From NCBI RefSeq assembly GCF_000149955.1, contig NC_030994.1:496001-560000 (forward strand): a stretch of 64,000 nt of DNA, in the 5' to 3' direction. Of the stretch, positions 9,240 through 19,967 are shown in pieces. The notes beneath the pieces were generated by a model. The model searched no databases and was not told the DNA's origin. It saw nothing but the letters and a program-made list of their open reading frames with translations. Each line of letters opens with the position of its first letter. Positions within the stretch are counted from its first letter, which is position 1. Position numbers and translations under genes: made by a program. Source of the stretch: Fusarium oxysporum f. sp. lycopersici 4287. Lineage: Eukaryota; Ascomycota; Sordariomycetes; Hypocreales; Nectriaceae.

Positions 9240-10774
9240 CTAATGCGACCGCACGCTAAACTTCCAACTTCCTTGACTCGCCATAGGATCCCTCGGTCCA
9301 TCCCAGACTGGACACCATGATTCTTTAGCTCCTTCGTCTGCTCGTGCTCTTGATTCCTCAACCATTCGCATGATGAATCTGCTGTCCTGTACCTCGTCTT
9401 GTTCATCCTGATCTTGAGACAACCATCCCTCTCTCCGTCCGTCACCAGAATTAATTCGATGATCAAGTGGTCGGATATCATGAGATCCTGCGCTAGCCGT
9501 CCTTCCCGTTCTTAATCGTACAGGCTGCCCCGTCAACATGGCCATTTCCACGTCCAAGTCAATCATTCCATCTGAAGGCCGATTCGGTCGAGAGGGCATG
9601 TGTTCTGTGGACGAACTAATCCATCGGAAACGCTTCTTGAACAAAGAGGTCCGTGTTCGATCGCGCGGCCAGTTCGGGTTTCGTGCTCGTCGACGTTTAC
9701 GGATATGATGCTCGATCAGGAGGTTCAGAGATGGAAGACAGGCGCAGACGAAGCCTATTGTAATCTCGAGAGCCCTGCAATCGTTAGACAAGCATTATCG
9801 GGCTGAAAAACATACGTTAGAATGCTAATCGGCGTATAATCGACAGTGATATCATCCGAGTTCAGAAAGTCTACCGCTTTGGCAACACGGAACAGTGTCA
9901 AGGCTGTGGCGATTCCACCGGCCCCCAAAAGCAAGACAATCTTGATCCTTTTTCCTATCGACATTCTGAGTTTCCAAGTCAAAGGTATTGGGATCAACAG
10001 AATGACCAGATCCGTGACAATCGATAGCGATAGATCTGAAAAGAAGATCTTTCGCTGGTTAAGACATCGCGCGTTTCTGACATCTGGGTCCCAATATGTC
10101 CGAATGGGATAACAGTTGACAATTCGAAGTATTTGAATTGGAATATATGCAACCAGTAAAGCCCATATCAAGATCTTGATTCCCTTGGCGACTCGTGGTT
10201 CGACAGCAAAAACTCGTGCCATGAGAAGTAGAATGGTCGCTTTGGTGAAAAATGCAGCTGGGATATAGACAACCGTACTGGCATAGAACCACTGACTTGT
10301 TAGATCGATCGTGTGACACTTGGGCTGCTCACCTTTAACCAGTTGTAATATTCTGGTTTGCGAATCTCCCAAGCATGATAACCTGCTCCATACCGGGCCA
10401 CTACTTTGTTAGTGACGCAACGAAAAGGGAATAGACATACTCATAAAGACAGTGACGCAGTACATGATGGCGGTGATCTAAAGGTTAGCCATAGCCAAAC
10501 ATCAAGAGTCGGTCATACAAATGCTGCTATACACGTCCCTAAATTGTTAGCTTTGTCTAACATAAGATGTAGACATACAATCTTCTAATCCAAAGTTCCG
10601 GCTAATCGTTCTCTTCACAAAGATTCGTACTATAAAAAAGAGTGTGATAAAGAATACACATATCGTCGTCAAGACAATATTCAACGTCCAGTAAACGTCT
10701 TCAGGATTCTTATAATCAGGAACAACCCCAGGAGGGGCATTTCGATTCGAATCGGGACCTGTTGCATTCCACAT
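9240..10774 (-). CDS. Rhodopsin-like (Pth11/SAT4-type) seven-helix membrane protein
   Basis: Five introns (10539-10578, 10478-10518, 10401-10440, 10292-10332 and 9775-9815) give 443 residues, and every phase closes. Seven hydrophobic segments are visible, starting with VYWTLNIVLTTICVFFITLF. Family landmarks are ARYGAGYHAWE after TM2-3, WFYASTVVYIPAAFFTKATI, and a C-x-NQ type motif in ARCLNQRKIFFSDLSLS. The cytosolic tail of about 160 residues is hydrophilic and Arg/Asp-rich. Relatives act as plasma-membrane sensors (M. oryzae Pth11 and similar) or remain uncharacterised. It lies between two Zn2Cys6 genes, one tail-to-tail and one upstream on the same strand. A signalling link is only a guess. 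Confidence 0.85.
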
Positions 10775-11142
10775 ATCGTGGAGATGAGGCCGAATTCATT
10801 GCAAAGTGTAGATGCAGGACGGGAGGCGATGAATACTTGATATCTGAAAGTCAAGCTTTAACTAGTGGATCATCGGGGAGCCATCCGTCGACGATCAACG
10901 CCACTAACGGTTGGTGCTGAACTTTGTTTCTGTTACAGGGCTTCCTTTGGATTGAGGTCGCTGCAATGACTCAAGGCGACAGGTTAGGTCGTTGATCCTG
11001 TGGCGTAATTGGGCAAAACATGTTCTTGAATGACATATGCGAACGGTTGTAGGTAAAGTTGGCCGATTTGGAGGAGTATTGATCTTGGCAAGGCTGTACG
11101 ATCTGACCAACCCGAGTTGTTTCGGATATTAAAGTCAAAGCG
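10775..11142. other. Intergenic, promoter of the rhodopsin-like gene
   Basis: No gene-like frame is visible in these 368 bp. The region holds the 5' flank of the receptor gene and the 3' flank of the second Zn2Cys6 gene. Confidence 0.5.
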
Positions 11143-12309
11143 CTACCCCCCATGAGTACAGCTTGAAGCTGCATATAACATTGTCCCAAATTCATCAACA
11201 TCTTCCAGCCATCGATCTACCCTCCGTCGTTGGCGTTTTATTTCTTCCTCACTTATTCCATCTGGAAATGGCCACAATTCATCCAGTCGAAAGGGTTCAC
11301 TTCCCCATTCGGCCAGATGAGAGTTGTAGCTTTGTTCCCATCCATTCCGATCAGCTTGCCATAGATATTTGCTCGATGGCGAATAGAGTCCCCTCAACTC
11401 GGTACCGAGATACGTGGTGAGCCCATCGTGAGCCGACAACACATTGTCCAGAAAGTACATGGTGTATAGTGTTCGTCTCTTGGCCTCGGCCATAATCCAT
11501 GATTCCCATTTCGGTAGGGCACCTCGTTGTTCTGCCGCACATACAAGCCCTTCACGAGAGGTCGCGCATGCAATCTCTTGAAGGTTGATCATTGCCTGAC
11601 GAAGAAATGGCATTGAAGGCCCCAAGTGAAAGAACAGAACCATGGAATAGATGAGGTACGCTTGAAACACTCCAAGAAGATGGATGCTTTCATATGTTCC
11701 TCGCTCTTCGTAAAGCCTAGTCATTTCTCGCTGGAGGATATCTGCGGCGATACTCACGTTGCCAGGTAGAGGGTCGCATATTCGGACCAGAGTAAAGCAG
11801 GTTGAGAGTGGCACCAGTGATTGCTGCATAGGATGGATGAATGGTGGGAGACGACCTCGAATTACTGTCGAGGCATAGGATTTGAGCATTCGGTAGACAA
11901 AATTGATAACACTTTGACTGTAGTTCTTGGGCGATTGTCCAGGCAGAGGAACATACGAGTTGAGCCATCGGTTCTTGATGTCGTCGCTGTTGATCGGACA
12001 CACGAGGTCCAGTGGAGCAAAGTGAAGGTCAGCTGGCGCGTCTGTCTGGAGCAAGCTCTGCTCAAAGTCCAGAGTGTCCGACGTGTTTGAGTTTTCCCAG
12101 TTCTCCGAATTCCCAGAGTGCTGCGAGTCTACGATCGGCTCTCGAAATCTCCCAGGATAGCTGCATGTTAAACTCCGCAAGGCACATCGTCCACAGGTTT
12201 CTTTGCGATCACATTTTGCTTTTGCGGTTATACAATGCTGACAAGCTTTGACTCGAGTGGTGGAATATCTTGATCTTGAAGGTGCCATGATTGAGTGATC
12301 GAATTGCAT
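11143..12309 (-). CDS. Zn2Cys6 transcription factor (second)
   Basis: The protein has 388 residues and no intron. The zinc cluster reads ACQHCITAKAKCDRKETCGR and then CALRSLTC, giving the spacing C-x2-C-x6-C-x5-C-x2-C-x6-C. The middle and C-terminal parts are helical, for example MTRLYEERGTYESIHLLG and EAKRRTLYTMYFLDNVLSA. They resemble the regulatory region of fungal factors that lie near secondary-metabolite or transporter genes. No biosynthetic gene is present nearby. Translation may begin at 12309 or at the second ATG, 21 bases downstream, with little difference. Confidence 0.85.
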   Translation of the reverse strand: MQFDHSIMAPSRSRYSTTRVKACQHCITAKAKCDRKETCGRCALRSLTCSYPGRFREPIVDSQHSGNSENWENSNTSDTLDFEQSLLQTDAPADLHFAPLDLVCPINSDDIKNRWLNSYVPLPGQSPKNYSQSVINFVYRMLKSYASTVIRGRLPPFIHPMQQSLVPLSTCFTLVRICDPLPGNVSIAADILQREMTRLYEERGTYESIHLLGVFQAYLIYSMVLFFHLGPSMPFLRQAMINLQEIACATSREGLVCAAEQRGALPKWESWIMAEAKRRTLYTMYFLDNVLSAHDGLTTYLGTELRGLYSPSSKYLWQADRNGWEQSYNSHLAEWGSEPFRLDELWPFPDGISEEEIKRQRRRVDRWLEDVDEFGTMLYAASSCTHGG

Positions 12310-12560
12310 CCAAAGAGTCTTAAATAGTCGGTATTGTGTTGTTCCGACCCGTACATCACATTCATGTCGTCCGATGATACATCAGACAGCCAACAATTGA
12401 CATGCTGAAAGCAGCTCATATTCGTTGCTACAAAGCCAACCAAACGCCAGAAACAATCCAACTCGCTCATCACCAACTGTCGTTTGTCATTCAAGGAAAT
12501 AGAATGAGTTCCTCGTGATATTGGAACTCGAAGGTATCACCGCCTCGTTTTCGTTTCCAA

Positions 12561-14291
12561 TTAACCCATTTTCACATCTCCATTAGCCTCAGTTTGAGGA
12601 AGCATTGGCTTCTCATCTTCTTGAGCTCTTCGTTTGCCCATACGGTCGAGCCATTGCTCAGCGCTGACAATTGTTCCGTCTACAACACCACTTACTTGAA
12701 CAACCATGTCCAAACCTTCTTTAGCCAATACCAAAACTTTGTGTGCACCTTCAGTTAGAGCCGTCTCGTTGTCTTGTTGCCCGGCATTCCTGTCGGTCAT
12801 GGTGGCGACACGGAATCGTTGGGGTAGACTAGTGAGATGACGTCGCACAAGGATTCGTGCATTTTCTGGCAATGCGCCTCCTGCGTATTTCGACACAGTA
12901 TTGATGGCTTCTCGGAGGGTTCTGAGAACATCACCCTTGAGGTTTGAGATGCGAGCAGCAAGTTGAGAGCGAGATTCAGGATCAGCTTGTTCGCCAGCTT
13001 GTCCGTCTGGTACCTTTTCGTACTCTTCAAGGGTAGTCTTTAAAGCTGAGATCACACGAGCAATATGATCATTGGCCCATCGAAGCCATTGTAGACAGTA
13101 TTTAAGACTGCGCAGACTCTCCTGGCTCATGGCAACACTGAGACCGGAAGTAGACGTGATCAGACGTGACTGCCAGGCGCTGTTTGGTCGTGATGGCCTT
13201 GGTGAATTGGAATCAGTCTCGGTATATGCGGGTGATCGCAACTCATCGTAAGCAGGAAGCGTGTCGACGGTGCTAGTAGTTGACATGCGACGAGACATGG
13301 TCTTTGAAGATGGCGAAGGCGCTGTATCCATCTGTTCATCGCTCATTTGTTGCATTCCTTCAGACTCAAATCGCTTGTTGCTGACTGCCTCATCCTCATC
13401 CGTTTTGCGTCGCTTCTTGCTGTTGCCGGTTTCCAAATCCGACGTTGAACTGTTTTGTCGCCTTCCGGCACCCAAAAACCATCTGACACCTCCTTCAACA
13501 CCAGTCACTCGACCGACTGAACCAACAGTGTTCGCAATAGGTGTCAGGTATCCTTCAACATATTCGGCGCCAGATCGAAATCGCGGTGAAAAGTTCTTGG
13601 CACCACCGTATGCCGAAGTGGCGCCCTCAATTGTGCTCGCTAACAATGGATGAGTCGTCGTAAGGAGAGACAGAAGCGGTTCAGGCTGCGGAGATTGTGG
13701 TTGATTCGATTGAAGCCCGGAAGTTGGTGGACTAACTGGAAGAGAGGAATTTCTATGCGGCGGCGAAGATATAAAGTCTATGACGTTAGAAATGATCTCT
13801 GTTAGAATTGAAAACATACCTGCTCTCAAATCACCAAGCGCTTCAGCTGCCAATCGCACATCTGGATCATCAAGGCTGACGCTACCAGCCCTTGTATCAA
13901 GAAGACCATCAGGAGAAGCAGCGCTGACGACACTGTTGCTACTCCCGTCAAGATCCATTCGTGTCGGGCTATCAATACTATGCGCAAGAACAGGCGGATA
14001 AGGCATAGGATGTAACGGAAGCCAAGTCTTGGTTGGTTCCAAGGCCATTTCGCTCGTAAGTGAACTCAGAGGTGGTAACTTGGTCTCGTTATCGGCTTCG
14101 AATCTAGCCAAAGGAGGCAAAGAAGTTGGTATATCGGTAGGAACATCAGGAAACTTTATCGCATTTGGTGAAGCGACATTGGAATAGGCTGGAGGAGAAA
14201 ATGCCATCAATGATTGAGGTCGAGCAGGTGGTGGTCCGAGGACATGACGAGACTCGGACTCCCGATCAGGAAGCATGTGATTGCGCTCCAT
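12561..14291 (-). CDS. OPI1: Opi1-family transcriptional repressor of phospholipid genes
   Basis: Yeast Opi1 senses phosphatidic acid at the ER and represses INO1 and other phospholipid genes. The protein has 562 residues after removal of a 42-nt intron (13778-13819). Family landmarks include DVRLAAEALGDLRADF across the intron, the long conserved block from PLLSLLTTTHPLLASTIEGA through SAYGGAKNFSPRFRSGAEYV to GVEGGVRWFLGAGRR, and the helix WLRWANDHIARVISALK. A basic KKRRKTDE patch near the middle is a likely NLS or phosphatidic-acid-binding site. The ATG at 14291 is the first in frame. The intron length is a multiple of three and lacks a stop, so retention would insert 14 residues. Confidence 0.9.
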   Translation of the reverse strand: MERNHMLPDRESESRHVLGPPPARPQSLMAFSPPAYSNVASPNAIKFPDVPTDIPTSLPPLARFEADNETKLPPLSSLTSEMALEPTKTWLPLHPMPYPPVLAHSIDSPTRMDLDGSSNSVVSAASPDGLLDTRAGSVSLDDPDVRLAAEALGDLRAGMFSILTEIISNVIDFISSPPHRNSSLPVSPPTSGLQSNQPQSPQPEPLLSLLTTTHPLLASTIEGATSAYGGAKNFSPRFRSGAEYVEGYLTPIANTVGSVGRVTGVEGGVRWFLGAGRRQNSSTSDLETGNSKKRRKTDEDEAVSNKRFESEGMQQMSDEQMDTAPSPSSKTMSRRMSTTSTVDTLPAYDELRSPAYTETDSNSPRPSRPNSAWQSRLITSTSGLSVAMSQESLRSLKYCLQWLRWANDHIARVISALKTTLEEYEKVPDGQAGEQADPESRSQLAARISNLKGDVLRTLREAINTVSKYAGGALPENARILVRRHLTSLPQRFRVATMTDRNAGQQDNETALTEGAHKVLVLAKEGLDMVVQVSGVVDGTIVSAEQWLDRMGKRRAQEDEKPMLPQTEANGDVKMG

Positions 14292-16159
14292 GGTCGGCGA
14301 TAACACGGATATGTCAACTCAGCATCGAATGAGATCGGCCAGTGGCCGCAAAGAATATCGCAAAGAGACAAAAGAAATGGTAAATCAATAATGGTGATGA
14401 TGAAGCGGAGATGTTGGGGAGATTGGGAATGAGAGCGATCGTGGGGGGACAAGAGAATCCTGTTAACGTCAGGCGCTCGCGGGACCTTCTCTCCTGCTGC
14501 AGGGACCGGCTGAACAAACAAGCCCAGCGCAAGACGATAGCCCACTAAAAACCGGGCCGGCTACAGTGGCTTCAGGTGACTTGTTTTAGAGGCGTAGTGG
14601 GGAAGATCGCTAAAAGAGCTGTACCCAGTATCAGGGCATCATCACAAGATATACCGAATTTGGGGCGCTTCGCTTGATTAATGATGCGATAAATTTGTTG
14701 GGCCTAGGTTTTGTTCGCAGCATCACAAGATCAATTCAACTCAACGTTCAACGTCGAAACTAGAGTCGCTAAGAACTGTACCTGAAGCCTCTGGGCCTCT
14801 AGCACGTGTCAAAACTGGGGATGATGATGCACCGACATCACATGCAAAGAGAATACTCATCGTCACTATTGTTAAGCGGGTCGCCCGAGTCATGAGCAAT
14901 CCACTAACAAGATCAACTCAAGCACATGCCACAGAGGAAGGATTATATCCTTTTCCTGATGCGTTTGAATGTTATTTTTCCATCCAATGGAATTGTTTGA
15001 TAACGTCAGATGCGATTGCTCATTGATTGCTCATCTTGAGCTATGCTAATATGTTCCTTTTCAAGTAAGGTTGCATTTGCATACTCTTTATCCAAACCAG
15101 TCGGCATTCGGTTACTTTATCGGACCTGTATTTGGTCCCCGATAACTGATCAAACATGTGAATTTGACATGTGCGATGAACGGTATCATTCATTCTTGCG
15201 GATACTAACAATATCGCGACGGGTGAGATTGTACTATCTTGGACCCTGAATTGGTTGAACGGATCATGTCTGCACGGACTGAGGAGTTTACAGAATCTCA
15301 AGACACTCGAATTACTCCGGCAAAGTCGTTTAGTGTAGATTGTGAGCTGGATACTGAACCCAGGCCTCGCGTTCGACTTCGTGATAAACGCGAGATGGAT
15401 GCACTGGTCACAAGCTCATTGGACATGCATTTGCAAATTTAACTTTGCCACGATCTTTACGAGCCCAATTGTTACAACCTCGAAAGATCCCTGATTGCAG
15501 ATCTCGTCAAAGTAGACTGGCAGAGACCCTGAAGTCAAGGGCCCTCGGCCACGATACCCCAACAAAAGTCGAGGCTGCGAGGTCACCTGCCACGTTACCC
15601 CAGATCGCATGTCTCAGTCACGAATTTGTATGTCCGGCTCCTCTGACACCGCCAAAGCAACTAATAATACTCGGGCAGTTCTTAATGGAGCCAGGTCTCC
15701 CTCTCCGCACCACGAAATCGCAGCTCACATCAACGGCTCCACGGCTGAAATGACAGAATGCCATTCGGTTGCAGGCTAGGTAATGGTCTGCACTGTCTAG
15801 AGGGTGCGTTGAGGAGAAGGGAAAACAAACAGAGGCCAAAAAAAAACCAAAGCTTTTATCAAAATTTCTGATCCATCTCTCACGTGACTAAAAGCTGAAG
15901 CTACCCCACCAATATCCGACATTCTACCGTGTCGTCACTGGAATGACCAGGCATCCAAAAGATGCCAGCGAAACAGCTTAACCACGAAACGATTGCGCCT
16001 CGGACCATGATGATTGCCTGCGCTTCTCTATAGTCCTTAATTACTATTCAGCCTCTCCTTTTTGATTCTTGTCTTTGTTACTGCGCATGACCTCTTCGTC
16101 TTGATCTTGACCGTCGCATCTATCGCGACCTCCTTTCCGCTTCCGCCAAGACATCCAAC
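14292..16159. other. Long divergent intergenic region, OPI1 / AP-1 mu
   Basis: These 1.87 kb lie between two divergent genes. Only short frames occur and none has codon or domain character. Bases about 16040-16159 are pyrimidine-rich and serve as the AP-1 mu promoter and leader. Confidence 0.5.
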
Positions 16160-17632
16160 ATGGCATCCGCACTCTTCTTTCTAGATCTCAAGGGCAAGGT
16201 GTGTTGAACGCCACCGAGTATAACCTCGCTGACAATGTAGACCCTTCTTGCCCGTAACTATCGTGGTGACATTCCCATGTCAGCAGTTGAAAAGTTCCCT
16301 GTACTCCTTTCAGAAGCTGAGGAAGATTCCTCTGCTGTTCCACCATGCTTCTCCCACGAAGGCATCAACGTAGGTAGTCTCCATGCTTGGAGGCTCCGCT
16401 AACTGAATAGTACCTCTACATCCGCCATAACAATCTCTACCTCCTCGCCCTTACGAAACGAAACACGAATGCCGCCGAAATCCTCCTATTCCTTCACAAG
16501 ATCGTCGAGGTCTTTACCGAGTACTTCAAAGCTTTAGAAGAAGAATCCATTCGAGACAACTTTGTCATCATCTACGAACTTCTCGACGAAATGATGGACT
16601 TTGGTTATCCTCAAACAACAGAATCCAAGATCCTTCAGGAGTACATCACCCAGGAGTCTCACAAGCTCGAGATCCAAGCACGACCGCCGATTGCTGTCAC
16701 AAACGCTGTGTCGTGGCGATCAGAGGGTATCCGTTACCGCAAGAACGAAGTGTTCCTCGATGTTGTCGAGTCTCTCAACCTTTTGGTGTCTGCAAACGGC
16801 AATGTCCTTCGATCAGAGATTCTTGGCGCTATCAAGATGAAGTGTTACCTCAGTGGTATGCCCGAGTTGCGTCTAGGATTGAATGACAAGGTCATGTTTG
16901 AGACAACCGGTCGAGCCACCCGTGGTAAAGCTATCGAAATGGAGGACGTCAAGTTTCACCAATGTGTACGACTATCACGATTCGAGAACGACCGAACCAT
17001 CTCCTTTATCCCCCCTGACGGCGAATTCGAGCTCATGTCCTACCGTCTCAACACCCAAGTCAAGCCTCTGATTTGGGTTGAATGTGTGGTTGAATCCCAT
17101 TCAGGCTCCCGGATCGAATACATGCTCAAGGCTCGAGCCCAATTCAAGCGTCGCAGTACCGCCAACAATGTCGAAATCGTGGTTCCCGTTCCGGATGACG
17201 CCGATAGCCCTCGTTTCCGAACAAACATCGGATCCGTTCATTACGCCCCTGAGCAAAGTGCCATTGTCTGGAAGATTAAACAATTTGGTGGTGGCAAGGA
17301 ATTCCTCATGCGTGCTGAGCTGGGCCTGCCGAGCGTGAGAGGAGATGATGAACAAGGTGGCGGTATGATGGGTGGTTTCGGTGGTAGCATGGGAGGAGTC
17401 GGAGGTGTGGGTAAGGGTGCCAAACGACCTATCCAGGTCAAGTTTGAGATCCCTTACTTTACCACAAGTGGTATTCAGGTTCGGTATCTAAAGATTACCG
17501 AGCCAAAGGTACGAATTCCGTTGAATATTCGATCAGCACTAACAATAGTAGTTGCAATATCCTTCGTTGCCTTGGGTTCGATACATTACCCAATCTGGCG
17601 ATATCGCTGTACGACTTCCTGACGCGGTCTGA
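16160..17632 (+). CDS. APM1: AP-1 clathrin adaptor complex mu subunit
   Basis: This is the medium chain of the trans-Golgi/endosome clathrin adaptor, which recognises YxxPhi sorting signals. Three introns (16199-16240, 16370-16410 and 17509-17551) give 448 residues. The N-terminal longin-like domain opens ASALFFLDLKGK. The AP1-specific linker ENFVIIYELLDEMMDFGYPQ-type segment reads DNFVIIYELLDEMMDFG here. The C-terminal mu homology domain starts near VSWRSEGIRYRKNEVFLDVV. The last exon encodes LQYPSLPWVRYITQSGDIAV, the hallmark C-terminus, confirming the final intron. A Gly/Met-rich insert (GGGMMGGFGGSMGGVGGVG) near residues 370-390 is a fungal embellishment. Confidence 0.95.
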
Positions 17633-17772
17633 GTCGACTACATAATCGAGCGGACAACTACACCTAGCTCATGGATGGGATAACGAACATGGGGCAAACT
17701 GCAGAGCAGGGGCTTCATACAGGAATGAATAATAGACTAAATCAATTCAAGCTTAAGCTGTCAAACATTTGG

Positions 17773-18753
17773 TCAATCTCGAACAATAGCCCTCTCCCAC
17801 TCAAAACTGTGGAGATCTTCTCGAGTAGAGTATTGGTTGTCTGGGTCGAAAAACACCTTGACAATAAATCCTTTTGGATCTTCAGAAGCTGTTGGGGGAT
17901 CTGTGGTTGTTAGCTATATCAGCAAACGAATGGACAACATACGTCCTCTAGGAGCATCAGGACTTGTCCAAGCTCCATGTCTCCATAATCGATTGTGTCC
18001 AAGAAATACACTGTCTATCGAATGGTTGCTCATCACACTGCCTGGAGATGCATTCAATGCCATGAGCCCCAGAACAATGGGCAGCTCTCCTCCAAGGCCT
18101 GCTGAGTGTGGTGCATCACGTCGAGGTGCTTTGTAGGTCAGAGGAAGTAGACCGGGAATCCACGCAGGATTTCTGCCAGCAACGTGTAGCAAAGGACCAG
18201 GCCCGGGACCCATAGTGCTGGTGATGGTGCTCAGTTGAGAGAGCCCGGGAATGGATGGTGGATGAAATACACGTAGGAGTTCCCAGTTCGATATGGTGAC
18301 CAGAGGATCATGTTCAGTGACCATGATTGGGAGCAGTGGATTGCAAGCAGCAACCCCAAACGTTTTATACTCCTCAGCCGGGTATACTTGTCCATACTGA
18401 TCCGTGATGCAGTTTCCGCGTGCGTCCACCCTCAGTAATTGTCCTTCGGATGCCGGTAGCGTGGAAGCGTCTCGATACCATCGCCAATCTGCTGCTTCTG
18501 ACACTTCGCCGTTCTTGTAGCGCATTACTTTGCTTGGGACTTCGCCGCGGTAGTATTTTGGCGAGCTGGGTGGAATGAGGTGAAGATAATCGTCACGTCC
18601 TGGATTGTGGATGACGAGTTTGTTGGCGATGAACAGGAAGCCTGGGGTGGGTTGGCTTGAAGAGCTCCCTTTCCGGCTTGAGCTATGCTTTGATGTTTTC
18701 TGACAGTGTTAGTTGAGCCTGGAGCTTGGCTTTAAGCGTACCTGTTTCAGCAT
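17773..18753 (-). CDS. Uncharacterised conserved-looking protein (298 aa)
   Basis: Two introns (18700-18741 and 17901-17942, both with GCTAAC/CTAAC-type branch points) give 298 residues. The first exon encodes only MLKQ. After a Ser-rich lead of about 15 residues comes a folded-looking region with GFLFIANKLVIHNPGRDDYL, ADWRWYRDAS and many Pro/Gly/Trp residues. The C-terminus has FIVKVFFDPDNQYS and FEWERAIVRD. There is no signal peptide, membrane segment or catalytic motif that I can recognise. Clean splice sites and sustained coding character argue for a real gene. It converges with AP-1 mu, about 140 bp apart. Confidence 0.7.
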
Positions 18754-19967
18754 GATCACTAGTTGACTTGATCATCTGTCGATCACACTTGAGCAATTGC
18801 CATTTTATAACTCACTCATCCGCAGAGCCTCATCTCGGATTTACCACTTGGGCTTTCCTCGGTCACTAAACCGGTGAGGAAACCGACTTCTGGTGACTTG
18901 AAGCAATAGAGTGGGAGAATGACGACACCATACATGTCAGCTTCAGCAGTCTGCCAGACATTTCACATATCCGTAAAGCCTATTCAAGACTTCTTGAATT
19001 AAGGATTGGTGCCACGCTTCATGGTACTTCTGAATGCTGTATGCAGGGAATATGAAAACACCCTAGTTCATGCAACATGACCGCGGCCCGGCCCCTCTTA
19101 CGCTTCTTCTGCTCGACACCGGTTGACCCATACTCCACGGATAGATGGAGGAGCTCCAACCGGACACTCCCACCGGGTAAGTTGTCTTATTGATTTGTCA
19201 AGAAAGCGGGCCAATGGGCGAGATTAGATCTTGATGTCGATCAGTTGTTGGCGCTAACCCTTGATTATCTGGTGACTTGCGACTTGGCAACGTTGGATTT
19301 ATGCGATGATAGGAGCTGAATTGCATCTGAGGCCAGAGGACGTCGGTGTCTCCGCAAGACATGTGTGTCTTGGTCGTGTGGGAACCTCGACAGGTGACTC
19401 GAAGCAACCAATGCTCAAGCCTCTTCTCTGATGGTGTTGAGTTCGGGTTCATTCAAGTCCGAGTAGTAACTGCTCGCTTGCGACTCTTTGGGGGTGGCGT
19501 ACACCGTAAGATGGTTGAATGTAACCGAGACAGAGCGTCGATCGAATAACTCACAGCGAGGTCATCAAGTTGGTGGACTCGTGGTTCAACATTATCATAC
19601 ATCTCCGGTGATGTTTTGCGATGCGAGTGCGGAACCGCGTATAGCGAGGCATTTCTTGTATGTGAGCTGGGCAGACTTCTACTCATGTCTCAGCCGGACG
19701 GTAAGCTCAACGGCTTACAGGCCTGGATCGATCTAGACCAATTGTTTGTCAGTATCCTCGCTGGTGTTCAGTAGCTTGAGCTTCATCAATGTGGTTGCTG
19801 ATCAGGAGGAAGAGTTGGAAAACAATATGTGCAAGATATGGATCATTTAAATAGTAGATAACTGTGGTTTTGATTGGAATTGTTGCCTTGCGGATGGTTC
19901 GCAATCGCCTTCTGCACCTCTTGCATGAGAGGAGAGGAAACAAGATCTATCACATAACCCCGCTGGA
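18754..19967. other. Intergenic, no gene seen
   Basis: These 1.2 kb separate the orphan gene start from the SET-domain gene end. Several short frames occur on both strands without codon bias, a consistent intron, or any recognisable motif. Confidence 0.5.
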
